From positions 708,945 to 750,396 of the forward strand of contig NZ_LN851186.1 of assembly GCF_001243895.1 (NCBI RefSeq): a DNA stretch of 41,452 bases. Reading direction: 5' to 3'. The position numbers and the translations under genes were made by a program. Numbering within the stretch: the stretch's first letter is position 1; each line of letters begins with the position of its first letter. The stretch comes from Bacillus testis (lineage in GTDB: Bacteria > Bacillota > Bacilli > Bacillales > DSM-1321). This document shows, piece by piece, positions 10,789 to 19,643 of the stretch. The notes beneath the pieces were generated by a model. That model saw only the letters and a program-made list of their open reading frames with translations. It searched no databases and was not told the DNA's origin.

Positions 10789-11208
10789 ATGATTTATCAG
10801 AAGACGTTAAAGGGGATTTCCTCGAATATGCTCGAAGGCTTTTTTGGGGATTGGCCTAATCCGCCAAGTCCCTATACTCATTTGAAGCTGTTGCAAAACA
10901 GCAATAAGATCATCCTGGCGATTGATGACGATTGGAAGCATGTAGCCGGTTTTGTTACAGCTGTTTCTGATGGTGTTCTGTCAGCCTCTATTCCTTTTCT
11001 TGAGGTGTTGCCTGAATATCGGGACCAAGGCATAGGCAAGGAGCTGCTAACTATGATGCTGGATGAATTGAAAGGGATCTATCGGATCGATGTTTTATGC
11101 GGATCCCCTAGCCAGCTTTATTGTGAAGAATTAGGTTTATCCCCATCGCAAGGCGCGACGCTATTAGATCAGGACGGCCAATCAGGCATGCATTATCCCG
11201 CTTTCTAA
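10789..11208 (+). CDS. GNAT family N-acetyltransferase
   Basis: Predicted acetyl-CoA-dependent acetyltransferase, 139 residues, substrate unknown. Motif A is clear: a beta strand FLEVLPEYRDQGIGKELL near residues 78-95 with the Q/RxxGxG/A pyrophosphate loop as DQGIGK. The C-terminal part has a short GMHYPAF ending, as in small Bacillus GNATs. The start is ATG 10789, 9 nt after GAGGAG; the TTG at 10780 abuts that site and is too close. A TATAAT occurs near 10738-10743. Monocistronic with its own terminator. Confidence 0.85.
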   Translation: MIYQKTLKGISSNMLEGFFGDWPNPPSPYTHLKLLQNSNKIILAIDDDWKHVAGFVTAVSDGVLSASIPFLEVLPEYRDQGIGKELLTMMLDELKGIYRIDVLCGSPSQLYCEELGLSPSQGATLLDQDGQSGMHYPAF

Positions 11209-11209
11209 A

Positions 11210-11261
11210 AAGAATAGGAAACAACCCTGCGGGGAAGCAGGAGTGTTTCCTATTCTTTTTT
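11210..11261 (+). terminator. Intrinsic terminator of the GNAT gene
   Basis: Perfect 14-bp stem AAGAATAGGAAACA/TGTTTCCTATTCTT, 20-nt apical part with its own small hairpin, then a T tract. The flanking A run makes it potentially bidirectional. Confidence 0.9.
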
Positions 11262-11353
11262 ATATAGAGACAAGAAGTACGTCCGTTTACCGCTTGAAAA
11301 TATGGTAAAAAGAGGTAATGTAGTTTATGAGATTCTTTTTTAGGGGTGGATCG

Positions 11354-12407
11354 ATGATGAAGCTACTGAAACCAAACAAGTTGAACAAGGGCGACAAGGT
11401 GGCGGCTGTCAGTCTCTCATGGGGCGGAGCCGGAGAGCCAGATCTGTTATGGCGGTATGAACGGGGAAAAAAGGTGCTTGAAGAGCAATTTGGACTGCAG
11501 GTGATCGAGATGCCCCATACATTGAAGGGAGAGAAATATGTATACCAACATCCTGAGGAAAGAGCTAAAGATTTGATGGCAGCTTTTGCCGATCCAACGG
11601 TCAAGGGCATCTTCTCCTGTATTGGCGGTGATGAGAGTGTGCGATTGCTTCCATATATCGACTATCAGGTCATCGCTGAAAATCCTAAGGTATTTATCGG
11701 GTATTCGGATACGACTGTCACCCATATGATTTGCCGAAAAGCAGGCATATCAAGCTTTTACGGTCCTTCCATTTTGGCTGAGTTCGCCGAAAATGTGAAG
11801 CTGTTCGATTATACAGCAGAATGGGTGCAAAAGACGTTATTCAGCAATAGGATCATCGGCGATATCCCAGCGTCCCCTTATTGGACAAGTGAATGCATTC
11901 CATGGGAAGATGGCAATGCGATGAAGGCCCGCAAGCTAGAAAAGCATGGAGGCTATGAAGTACTGCAGGGCACTGGAATCCATAGCGGACGTCTGATCGG
12001 CGGCTGTATAGAGGTCCTCGAATGCCTGAAAGGGACGGATGTTTGGCCAGAACCACAAGAATGGAAAAATACGCTGCTATTTTTGGAAACGAGCGAGGAG
12101 AAACCGGAGCCCGATTTGGTGGAACGATGGCTCCGCAATTATGGTTCCCAAGGGATTCTGCAGAATATCAACGGACAATATCAACGGATTGCTTTTCGGC
12201 AAACCGTATGATAACCAGTATTGCGCTGAGTATAAGGAAGCGATTATGCGTATAGTTCGGGATGAGCTGAAATTGGTCAATTTGCCTGTCTTTTTTAATA
12301 TGAATTTTGGGCATACATCACCTATGTGCGTTTTGCCATACGGTGCTCTGGCCACAATCGACTGTGACTCCAAAGCCTTCCGGATCGATGAGGCAGGCGT
12401 CCTGTGA
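11354..12407 (+). pseudogene. S66 family peptidase (LD-carboxypeptidase/MccF-like), frameshifted by 13-bp duplication
   Basis: Intact members cleave L,D-peptide bonds in murein peptides or inactivate microcin C-type compounds. The first frame (ending at 12211) contains the Ser nucleophile motif GYSD near residue 118 and the Glu region LIGGCIEVLECLKG, but the catalytic His segment FGHTSPMCVLPYG is in another frame that runs to 12407. The break is a near-tandem duplication: AATATCAACGGAC at 12164-12176 directly followed by AATATCAACGGA at 12177-12188. Removing one unit restores LQNINGLLFGKP and a 346-residue protein of normal family length. As it stands the product would lack the His and 60-plus residues. 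The start ATG (11354 or 11357) follows GGGGTGG. Confidence 0.9.
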
Positions 12408-12633
12408 CTCCTTTGCAGTAATTGATGCTGTTGACGATTATATGTGTCAACATGAAATAAACCTATTTTTCATCGCTGAACACAACTTCTTCTATATCTT
12501 GCAGATCAGGCCTTACTTTATTAGATCGGTCGTTTAGCGATGTACAAACTGAAGCCCTTTGCCTGAGATAAAGGAAACACAGCGAGCGCAGGGGGCTGAT
12601 GTTTACCAGGGATATAAAAACATAGCCAACGAT

Positions 12634-12651
12634 AAGTGAAACTTTGATTGG
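12634..12651 (+). repeat. Fragment of the dispersed repeat, copy F
   Basis: AAGTGAAACTTTGATTGG matches the end motif at 6844 and 22424. The sequence beyond it no longer aligns. It lies in the 446-bp space between the S66 pseudogene and the MFS gene, which otherwise holds only a terminator. Confidence 0.4.
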
Positions 12652-12748
12652 TGAAAGAAACAGCGGAACTCTAGCCCAGGATTGCTCACTTTCTGCAGCA
12701 CATATGTGGGTTTCCGTTTTAACAATAGCCAAAATAAGACGAATCAAG

Positions 12749-12780
12749 CCATTGCCGGAAGCGGTAATGGTTTTTTATTT
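12749..12780 (+). terminator. Intrinsic terminator upstream of the MFS gene
   Basis: Stem CCATTGCCG/CGGTAATGG with one G-U pair, GAAG tetraloop and TTTTTT. It is 340 bp after the S66 frame and 74 bp before the MFS start, so it either ends upstream transcription or attenuates the MFS gene. Confidence 0.8.
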
Positions 12781-12853
12781 TTATAAAACCGCAAAAATGG
12801 AAAAGAAATCCACTTTCTCTTTTTTTACAATAAAGTTGAAAGGGGGAAAGAGA

Positions 12854-14089
12854 ATGTTTTTCTTATGGCGATTAAAGAAAGAGCCTGTACATGTCTATAT
12901 TCAATTGCAATTTTGGTCGCAATTTTTCTTTTCGAGTGTGTTTACCGTGAATTTGCTTTATCAAGCGACAATTGTACAACTGAATCCATTGCAATTGATT
13001 TTGGTTGGAACGGTACTAGAGGCAACGGTCCTCCTTTGTGAATTGCCGACGGGTATAATAGCGGACAGAATCAGTCGGAAGGTATCCATTATTTTAGGGT
13101 ATGTGCTTATTGGAGTAGGCTTCCTTCTCCAAGGGATGGTGCCGCTGTTTTGGGCGGTTCTTGCTTCTCAGCTGATTTGGGGTTTGGGCTATACATGCAT
13201 CAGCGGGGCGACGCAGGCTTGGCTTGCTGATGAAGCAGGAAATGAAAAAGCATCGGCTGCATTTGTCAAAGGAGCGCGCATGGAACATGCGGCGCAATTT
13301 ATGGCAATACCGTTCAGCGTTTGCGTGGGCTATTTTAGCCTGACTGTTCCTATTATCATTGGCGGACTGGGGATGATGGGGATTGCATGTATCCTTTTTT
13401 ATGCTATGAAGGAAAATAACTTCCAGAAAAATACGGGCGTAGACTATTCGATTACAGCGTATCTAAAAAAGACTTTCTTTCATATCAGTGATTTTTGCAG
13501 GCGCAGTATGGTAATGAGGCTGTTGTTGGGTATTACCGTCTGTTTTGGCTTTTTCAGCGAAGCTTTCGACCGGCTGTGGGTGACACATCTTCTTGCTAAT
13601 GATGTGTTGCGCCATTTAAGTGAGTCCTATTCAGTTTATTTTTTTGGAGGCATTCAGTTTGTGGTTGCTCTTCTGTCATTCCTGGCACTTCGGAAGATTG
13701 AGGGAGTCTTCTTATTTCAACGGATGAAAACAGTATACCGCCTATTGTTGCTATGCTCTCTGATGCTGGTTGCCGGTGCGTTTGGATTTGCCTGGAGCCG
13801 CTCGATGCTTGCTCTATTATTTTTTTACGGAATAGTCCATATCATGCGCAATGTCATGATGCCGATTGAAAATATTTGGCTGAATAGCCTGATACCGGAA
13901 ACAACCCATCGCGCTGCATTTTTTTCCATGAAGGGCCAGGTTGACGCAATGGGGCAGATTATTGGCGGGCCGTTTATAGGAGCGTTGGCTGTCAGGTCAA
14001 CCCTTTCCCTGGCCTATACGGCCAGCGCGCTAATTCTTATCCCGGCATGTTTTATGTACCATAAAGCTATGACAATCAGCCGTTCCTAA
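12854..14089 (+). CDS. MFS transporter
   Basis: Major facilitator membrane transporter, 411 residues with about twelve hydrophobic segments; substrate unknown, drug efflux possible. The loop between helices 2 and 3 carries a version of the MFS motif A (ELPTGIIADRISRKVSI, residues about 63-79). The ATG at 12854 is chosen because AAAGGGGG precedes it with about 7-nt spacing; the open frame extends to 12644, but that part overlaps a terminator and a repeat fragment. The gene converges with the AraC-type regulator, only 32 bp apart, with no obvious terminator between. Confidence 0.88.
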   Translation: MFFLWRLKKEPVHVYIQLQFWSQFFFSSVFTVNLLYQATIVQLNPLQLILVGTVLEATVLLCELPTGIIADRISRKVSIILGYVLIGVGFLLQGMVPLFWAVLASQLIWGLGYTCISGATQAWLADEAGNEKASAAFVKGARMEHAAQFMAIPFSVCVGYFSLTVPIIIGGLGMMGIACILFYAMKENNFQKNTGVDYSITAYLKKTFFHISDFCRRSMVMRLLLGITVCFGFFSEAFDRLWVTHLLANDVLRHLSESYSVYFFGGIQFVVALLSFLALRKIEGVFLFQRMKTVYRLLLLCSLMLVAGAFGFAWSRSMLALLFFYGIVHIMRNVMMPIENIWLNSLIPETTHRAAFFSMKGQVDAMGQIIGGPFIGALAVRSTLSLAYTASALILIPACFMYHKAMTISRS

Positions 14090-14121
14090 ACAACATACTT
14101 GCATGGGCATGGCCGTTTCAT

Positions 14122-15024
14122 TCAGTCTGTCTTCAAGGAAATGGGCAGGTAAATAGACATGCAGATTTTTTCATGAAGCCAATGATGGCATAATTCATCA
14201 TAAAACTCAAAATCATAGGCCTGTTCACTTACTTCGTACGGGGACAGAGGGAGCCAGTCTTCAATGATATACCTCCACGTTCCCCGGATGCTTTCCGCGA
14301 AATCAGCCGGAAGGACTTTCGGAGTTTGAAAGACGGCATACAGAGAAGGGGGAAGGATCAAGCGTGCCATTGTGTCAGGCACGCATGCAGAGTCGGGGCA
14401 TGACAGGGCGAAGAGATAAGAAAAACCTCCTTGTTCCTCATTCTTCATATTGATGCAATATTCACCGTGGGAGATGGGGGCAAGAGCTTGATAAAGATTG
14501 GTTTCTATTTGTCCATCATTCCAATCCCACGACCAAAAGGCGGGAGCATCCCGGGTATATACCGCCTCGTGATCCGTAAAATGATAAAGATAGCCGATTG
14601 CAGAAATTGTTTTCGTTTCCAAAATTTTCGGCTGCAATAAGACACCCCCGACGTTCTTTTCATGAAGGGAGGCTAGATTCGGCTTCAATGGCAAAGACGG
14701 AGGGCAATGCATCGAATAAAGTCGGGGAGGGCTACCAAAACATTTCTTGAATGCTTTTGTAAATCCTGAATGCGTTTCAAAACCGTATTCCAACGCAGCC
14801 TGAATTATTTTTTTGCCCTGTGAGATTTCGAATATGGCATGCTGAAGCCTTCTTTTTAAAATATAATCCATAACCGGGCTGCCGGCGTATTGATAAAATA
14901 ATTTATAAAAATGAAAGGTAGAGTAACCGATTTTTTGAGCTAGTTCTTGGGCGGTCAACTCTTCTTTTAGATGTTCTTCAATGTAGTCGATGATCGACTG
15001 CATTTGGTGGATAATGGGCGGCAT
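14122..15024 (-). CDS. AraC family regulator with GyrI-like effector-binding domain
   Basis: Transcription regulator of the Rob/SoxS-like class with a fused small-molecule binding domain. Residues 8-105 contain the two AraC helix-turn-helix motifs (TAQELAQKIGYSTFHFYKLF and the second one, IIQAALEYGFETHSGFTKAFKK, FGSPPRLY). Residues 140-300 resemble the GyrI/BmrR C-terminal effector-binding fold with many aromatics. I use ATG 15024 with TGAGGAA upstream instead of TTG 15045. It points away from the methyltransferase gene; neighbouring MFS or methyltransferase genes are possible targets, but this is inference. Confidence 0.85.
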   Translation of the reverse strand: MPPIIHQMQSIIDYIEEHLKEELTAQELAQKIGYSTFHFYKLFYQYAGSPVMDYILKRRLQHAIFEISQGKKIIQAALEYGFETHSGFTKAFKKCFGSPPRLYSMHCPPSLPLKPNLASLHEKNVGGVLLQPKILETKTISAIGYLYHFTDHEAVYTRDAPAFWSWDWNDGQIETNLYQALAPISHGEYCINMKNEEQGGFSYLFALSCPDSACVPDTMARLILPPSLYAVFQTPKVLPADFAESIRGTWRYIIEDWLPLSPYEVSEQAYDFEFYDELCHHWLHEKICMSIYLPISLKTD

Positions 15025-15119
15025 ATTTGTTTCCTCACAGATCAATCGTATTTTTTAATAGATTATCATAAATGAAAATATGGAAAAAGTTTCTTTTTTG
15101 GAGGCGTATTGCGGATTTT

Positions 15120-15306
15120 GTCGAAAAATAAAATGGGATTCCTGAAGGATGGCCCTAGCACATACAAATATGCCTCGACAGCCCAGTAAAGGGGGAGCCT
15201 TTATAAAGGTCTATTGAGGCCGCTTTCGAGGAAAGATGGGGGCTTTATTCAATCTATAGATCTATTTTTAGGGTAGGGGCAGGCTTTCTTGGCTTGCCCT
15301 TTTTTA
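15120..15306 (+). other. Structured leader-like region before the methyltransferase gene
   Basis: No open frame on the plus strand explains the terminator at 15275-15305, since the gene to the left runs the other way. The preceding 150 bp contain CCTCGA (15173-15178) with TCGAGG (15226-15231), AGCCC (15180-15184) with GGGCT (15239-15243), and a perfect CCTTTATAAAGG palindrome at about 15198-15209. The first two pairings interleave, as in a pseudoknot. It could be a riboswitch-like leader or a small RNA with its own terminator. I do not recognise a known class. Confidence 0.35.
15275..15305 (+). terminator. Intrinsic terminator 80 bp before the methyltransferase ORF
   Basis: Stem GGGCAGGC/GCTTGCCC with one G-U pair and a TTTTTT tail. 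Upstream there is no rightward gene. Confidence 0.75.
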
Positions 15307-15384
15307 GGCTTACAGGAAAAGCTCCCTCCTTACAGAATATAAAATAGAATGAAATATTTTAAAAGAAAAGGCGGGATTGATTTG

Positions 15385-16095
15385 GTGAAGGAACAGATCA
15401 GGGACAATGAAGATGTTCTGTTAATGCTTGATGAGCTTCTTCGGGAAAAAGCGGGTTTTGAATGGGATTCTTTCTACAAGGACCGGCAGAAAGGAATTCC
15501 TTTTTTTGTTGATTTGCCTGATGAAAATTTAGTCCGCTATTTTGAGAGAGGCTGGTTGAGGCCAGGAAGAGCTTTGGAGTTGGGATGCGGACCAGGAAGA
15601 AACGCCTTTTATCTCGAAATGAGAGGCTGCACGGTGGATGCGGTCGATTCTTCTCGAGAAGCGATTTCCTGGGCGATGGAACGTGCCCAGAAGAGGAAGG
15701 CAAATGTCCATTTTATAACTGATAGTATTTTTGACATATGTATAGATGAAGGTTCCTATGATTTTGTTTATGATTCAGGATGCTTCCATCACATTCCTCC
15801 GCACAGGAGAGGGAATTATCTGAAATTGATTCAAAAAGCCTTAAAGCCGCAGGGTTATTTTGCTTTGACTTGTTTTATGGTTGATGGCCCTCTTGGCGGT
15901 TACGGCCAAAGTGACTGGGATGTGTATCGGCATTTTAGCATGAGAGGCGGATTGGGGTTTACTGAAGAAAAACTTCTGGATATTTTCCACGCCTTTCACC
16001 CAATTGAAATCATCCCGATGAAAAAATGCGGGCCAGATTCTTCTTTATTTGGCGAAGAAGGATTGTGGACAGCCCTTTTTTGTAAGAAAGGATAA
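15385..16095 (+). CDS. Class I SAM-dependent methyltransferase
   Basis: Predicted methyltransferase with Rossmann fold; substrate unknown. Motif I is ALELGCGPGRNAFYLE (about residues 62-77), followed by the acidic end of strand 2 (VDAVDSS) and motif IV as YDFVYDSGCFHHIP. Start choice is uncertain: ATG 15349 has no ribosome binding site, while GTG 15385 (or TTG 15382) follows AAAAGGCGGG by 6-9 nt, so I prefer GTG, giving 236 residues. The gene may be controlled by the terminator-bearing leader. A tellurite-resistance or thiopurine-type small-molecule methyltransferase is possible. Confidence 0.8.
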   Translation: MKEQIRDNEDVLLMLDELLREKAGFEWDSFYKDRQKGIPFFVDLPDENLVRYFERGWLRPGRALELGCGPGRNAFYLEMRGCTVDAVDSSREAISWAMERAQKRKANVHFITDSIFDICIDEGSYDFVYDSGCFHHIPPHRRGNYLKLIQKALKPQGYFALTCFMVDGPLGGYGQSDWDVYRHFSMRGGLGFTEEKLLDIFHAFHPIEIIPMKKCGPDSSLFGEEGLWTALFCKKG

Positions 16096-16162
16096 AAAAT
16101 AGCATACAAAGTCAATGTAAAGGGATTCATTATGCACTTTTTCTTCTTCCAAGCGTTATTGT

Positions 16163-16190
16163 TTGTGATTGCCGGAAAAAGTTTTATAAT
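16163..16190 (+). promoter_or_regulatory. Putative sigma-A promoter of the polysaccharide deacetylase gene
   Basis: TTGTGA, 16 bp, TATAAT. It is 225 bp before the start codon. The intervening 224 bp are T-rich with no open frame or clear hairpin. Confidence 0.45.
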
Positions 16191-16414
16191 AATTATCCTG
16201 TGCTCATCTATTTGCAGAAGTGCAGGAATCTTACGGATATTTTATTGAAATCTATGAAACTTTTTTCCATTTCATTCCGTTTCTTCATATGGAGAATCTT
16301 TTCTCTATTGAGCAGACGTTTTTTTGTTGTTTTAGCCATGTGAAATAGATTGGCGTGTTTGATATTCATCTAGGGAATGAGAGGCACTGCCAGAATAACA
16401 TCGAGGAGTTTTGA

Positions 16415-17743
16415 ATGAACAGAAGAATCGTGTATGTATTGTCCCTTATTTCATTTGTGCTATTGGCAGCAATCATATGGAGAATGGAAGCCCACCCACA
16501 GTCTGTAAAGGCAGTAAAAAATAAAATAGTGGTCATGGATATGAAAGATACAGCCAAGTTGGAAGGAAAGTCTGCAAGTGCCGATAAACCCACTGGAGCA
16601 CCCCAGATCAAGAATAACTCGGTTTATGTTCCTGCGATGGAATTGGCAAAGCAGTTCAATGCCAAGACATCCTGGAAAGATGGATCGAATGAAATATTTA
16701 CTATGGCAGTTGGAAGCAGTACGGCGGATTTTTACATAAACCGCAACAAAGCTTACCTCAATAATCAATTATTAACTTCTACGTTAAATGCGTATTACCA
16801 TAAAGGGGAATTATATTTGCCGGCGGGTATTGTGGCAAAAGCCCTTAACCAGGATATTGCCCGTTTCGGCAACCAGATTGCGGTCGGATCAGGCGATAAA
16901 ATGGACGCCTATAAGAAGCATCAGATGGAGGGGAAAATCCCCGTGCTGATGTACCATCATTTTGACTACAATAAACAAAATGGATTGACAGTTAATCCGA
17001 ACGTCTTTTACCAGCAAATGAAATTGTTGAAGGATCAAGGGTATACAACGTTGACGTCCCAGGATGTCATCGACATTGAAAATGGAAAGGCTAAATTGCC
17101 GGCCAAACCCCTAATGATTACAATGGATGACGGCTACGAAAGCAATTATACGTATGTATATCCTGCATTGAAGAAGCTTGGCATGAAGGCGACAATCTTC
17201 ATCATTACGGATTACGTCGAGCATCCGGAAAATCATCCAAGCCCTTATCCAAAACTCACTTGGAAAGAGATGGAAGAAATGAGCGCCAGCGGCGTTATCT
17301 CCTTCCAAAGCCATACCAATAATCTTCATTTTGTACAGAATGGCAGCGGAGCAATTGCAGGGCCGCTTATCATTAATGGGAAGCGGGAAACGGACCAGGA
17401 GTTCCGCGCCCGGGTCTATAATGACTTGCTCCTTTCTAAGAGATTGCTAGAAGAACATTTAGGAAAGCCGGTCACAACCATCGCGTACCCAGTCGGAAAT
17501 TACTCGCAGGCTTCAGAGGAATTGGTGAAACAAGCTGGTTTCCAAATGTCCCTGACTACTAAGCCAGGTCTTCTGGACCTTAAGCGGGATACCTTATATG
17601 AAGTAAAAAGGGTTAATATTCATGGACATGCTTCTGTGGATTCTGTGTTATCGACAATCAAAAAAGTAGAAGCCATGCCTGAACAAAATGAGATATCAAG
17701 TGAAGCGATGATCGGAGAGGGTTTATCTCCCGCTGACCATTAG
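16415..17743 (+). CDS. Membrane-anchored polysaccharide deacetylase with stalk domain
   Basis: Extracytoplasmic NodB-type de-N-acetylase acting on cell-wall or exopolysaccharide. Residues 1-25 form a signal anchor (VLSLISFVLLAAIIW). Residues about 60-165 resemble the copper-amine-oxidase N-terminal 'stalk' domain common in Firmicute surface proteins. The NodB domain follows from about 175: LMYHHF, motif 1 as TMDDG near 235 (the usual TFDDG with Met), the metal-binding SHTNNLH near 298, and a late AYPVGNYS motif (usually AYPxG). The set looks catalytically complete. ATG 16415 follows GAGGAG by 6 nt. 442 residues; PgaB/IcaB-like or YxkH-like enzymes are the closest known types. Confidence 0.88.
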   Translation: MNRRIVYVLSLISFVLLAAIIWRMEAHPQSVKAVKNKIVVMDMKDTAKLEGKSASADKPTGAPQIKNNSVYVPAMELAKQFNAKTSWKDGSNEIFTMAVGSSTADFYINRNKAYLNNQLLTSTLNAYYHKGELYLPAGIVAKALNQDIARFGNQIAVGSGDKMDAYKKHQMEGKIPVLMYHHFDYNKQNGLTVNPNVFYQQMKLLKDQGYTTLTSQDVIDIENGKAKLPAKPLMITMDDGYESNYTYVYPALKKLGMKATIFIITDYVEHPENHPSPYPKLTWKEMEEMSASGVISFQSHTNNLHFVQNGSGAIAGPLIINGKRETDQEFRARVYNDLLLSKRLLEEHLGKPVTTIAYPVGNYSQASEELVKQAGFQMSLTTKPGLLDLKRDTLYEVKRVNIHGHASVDSVLSTIKKVEAMPEQNEISSEAMIGEGLSPADH

Positions 17744-17795
17744 GTGAACCAACCCGCGTTTTGGAGCGGGAGTCTTTTTATAATGAGATAAACGT

Positions 17796-17825
17796 GAGCT
17801 GCCGTTCTTTACGGCGGCTCTTTTT
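17796..17825 (+). terminator. Intrinsic terminator of the deacetylase gene
   Basis: Stem GAGCTGCCG/CGGCGGCTC with one G-U pair and TTTTT. A weaker CCCGC/GCGGG hairpin with TTTTT lies just before it (17753-17778). Confidence 0.8.
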
Positions 17826-17926
17826 GCTTGTATCCAAGAGATAACGTAAGCAAGGCCGGTGCTTTTTAACGGCTGGATTAGGGTAAAGTAGATTGAAAGA
17901 ATGACAGTGGAAGGAGTAGGCAAACT

Positions 17927-18988
17927 ATGAATATAACAAAAACATTCATCCAATCAGCGGACGGCGGGGATGTCTATCAATTCACCATCAAAAATGGCCA
18001 GGGAGTACAGGTATCCTGCCTTAACCAGGGCTGCATTATTACAGAAATACGGACACCAGACAAAAATGGCATTGCTGAAAATATAGTGCTCGAATTTGAC
18101 GATTACGATGATTATCTCCATAACAATACCCCTAATATGGGAGGTGTGATCGGCCGGGTTGCCGGAAGAATGAAGGACGGTGAATTTGAGCTGGATGGCA
18201 AGAAGTATTATTTGGCGCGTAATGAGAAAGGAAACCATATGCACGGTGGACCGGCTGGTTTTATTACGAGAGTGTGGGAAGCTGAACCATTTGCGGCAGA
18301 TGGTGAAGGAGGCATTGTGTTTTCCAGAGTCAGCGATAATGGGGAAGAAGGATATCCAGGCAAAGTCCAAGTGAAAGTAACCTACACGCTTACTGATCAA
18401 AATCAATTGAAGATCACTTATGAAGCAATTGCTGACAAAACGACCATTTTGAATCTGACCAACCATTCTTACTTTAACTTAAGTGGCAATGCAAAGGAGG
18501 ATATTCAGGGCCATAGGCTGAAGGTGGACAGCAGCCGAATCCTAGAACTCAATGAAGAGCTTTTGCCTACCGGAAAGGAACTTGAAGTGGCCGGCACTCC
18601 TTTTGATTTCAGAGAGATGCGCCGGATAAAGGAAGGGTTGGAACACAAGGACCGGCAGCTCCAGTATGCGGGAGGGTATGACCATCCTTTTATATTGAAC
18701 CACCAGCAAGGGCAGGAAATCAATTTATATGAGCCAGTGAGCGGACGAACGCTGGCAGTGGAAACGGAGATGCCTGTGGCAGTCATCTACACGGCTAATT
18801 CCTTAACGGAAGATATGGCGATCAGCGGAAAAAAAGGGCATAAACATATGGCAATCTGCCTTGAAACGCAAGGGTTCCCTGATGCTGTGCATCACCCTTC
18901 CTTTAAGTCTATTGTTTTGGAGAAAGGCAAGCCTTTCAAGGCGACTACTATTTTCAGCTTTGGCATTGCTGAACAAAAGGATATGTGA
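17927..18988 (+). CDS. galM: Galactose mutarotase (aldose 1-epimerase)
   Basis: Interconverts alpha and beta anomers of galactose and related sugars in the cytosol. The 353-residue protein has the family motifs NHSYFNLSG near residue 178, containing the catalytic His, and CLETQGFPDAVHHP near 309-322, containing the catalytic Glu, as well as GRVAGRM near 69. The ATG follows GGAAGGAG with somewhat long spacing. No other gal genes are adjacent, which is common for galM in Bacillaceae. Confidence 0.93.
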   Translation: MNITKTFIQSADGGDVYQFTIKNGQGVQVSCLNQGCIITEIRTPDKNGIAENIVLEFDDYDDYLHNNTPNMGGVIGRVAGRMKDGEFELDGKKYYLARNEKGNHMHGGPAGFITRVWEAEPFAADGEGGIVFSRVSDNGEEGYPGKVQVKVTYTLTDQNQLKITYEAIADKTTILNLTNHSYFNLSGNAKEDIQGHRLKVDSSRILELNEELLPTGKELEVAGTPFDFREMRRIKEGLEHKDRQLQYAGGYDHPFILNHQQGQEINLYEPVSGRTLAVETEMPVAVIYTANSLTEDMAISGKKGHKHMAICLETQGFPDAVHHPSFKSIVLEKGKPFKATTIFSFGIAEQKDM

Positions 18989-19059
18989 ATTGTTAATATT
19001 TTCTTCATCTATTAAGGTGGCTTACTGGATATAATGAAAAGTATTCTAAATGCATAAGG

Positions 19060-19272
19060 ATGAAGAAATTGATCAGAATAGGCATTATTTTATTAACAAG
19101 CGGGATTGTGTTATCACTTCTAACTTCTTTTGGGTTGGACAAGGATACTCCCTATCTTTCATTTTTCCAGGCAGCCGGATTTCTGCTTGGTGTCGTTGGC
19201 CTCTTTTTGATGGAGAGAAATCGTGTGCAAAAGAGAGCAGAACAACGAAAACAGAAGCGAATGCAGAAATGA
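19060..19272 (+). CDS. Small two-helix membrane protein
   Basis: A 70-residue protein not recognised as a named family. It has two hydrophobic segments (residues about 5-24 and 33-51) and a strongly basic tail (RNRVQKRAEQRKQKR). Support for it being real: a TATAAT at 19030-19035 just upstream and a perfect 9-bp terminator beginning at its stop codon. The start is uncertain: ATG 19060 touches the AAGGA sequence, while the in-frame TTG at 19069 would be better spaced and give 67 residues. Confidence 0.6.
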   Translation: MKKLIRIGIILLTSGIVLSLLTSFGLDKDTPYLSFFQAAGFLLGVVGLFLMERNRVQKRAEQRKQKRMQK

Positions 19273-19297
19273 CAGTTGCCATGCTGTCATTTCTTTT
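19267..19297 (+). terminator. Intrinsic terminator of the small membrane protein gene
   Basis: Perfect 9-bp stem AAATGACAG/CTGTCATTT followed by a T-rich tail; overlaps the stop codon. Confidence 0.75.
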
Positions 19298-19338
19298 GCT
19301 TTACATGTACACTAGGAGCAGTAAGGAGTGATGTAGAC

Positions 19339-19569
19339 ATGTATTTGACGATAAAGGAAACAGCAGCCTATTTATCTGTGTCCGAAACGTATGTGGAACA
19401 GCTGATCTTAAACGGCCAAATCCGTACATTATACGATGGTGAGCAGCATTTAATCTTTAAGGATCAGTTCCAGACGCATTTCGAGCAATTGGAAAAGTAT
19501 AAACACTTAGTGGAAGAATGGCAAAACGAACCGATTCCCGAAGATAAGGATATCAAGGATGAAGACTGA
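19339..19569 (+). CDS. Excisionase/MerR-type small DNA-binding protein
   Basis: A 76-residue protein whose first 50 residues read as a winged-helix excisionase fold (MYLTIKETAAYLSVSETYV, then LILNGQIRTLYDGEQHLIFK). The tail is acidic. No integrase or mobile element is near, so it is probably a stand-alone regulator rather than a phage excisionase. ATG 19339 follows TAAGGAG by 10 nt; the open frame extends upstream to 19276 without a ribosome binding site and across the preceding terminator. The stop codon lies within its own terminator hairpin. Confidence 0.8.
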   Translation: MYLTIKETAAYLSVSETYVEQLILNGQIRTLYDGEQHLIFKDQFQTHFEQLEKYKHLVEEWQNEPIPEDKDIKDED

Positions 19570-19586
19570 TGTATTCATCCTTTTTT
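19555..19586 (+). terminator. Intrinsic terminator of the excisionase-like gene
   Basis: Perfect 9-bp stem AAGGATGAA/TTCATCCTT with TTTTTT. It overlaps the last codons of the gene. Confidence 0.85.
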
Positions 19587-19643
19587 AATACCATAATAAC
19601 GAAGCTTCCCGCTTTATATGGAAGGAAAGGGCGATCTCACTCA

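Noticed and set aside
12463..12747. 94-codon minus-strand frame ending SNKVRPDLQDIEEVVFSDEK
   Set aside because: The C-terminal part looks protein-like, but the rest overlaps a repeat fragment, there is no ribosome binding site, and I recognise no family. It might be a gene remnant.
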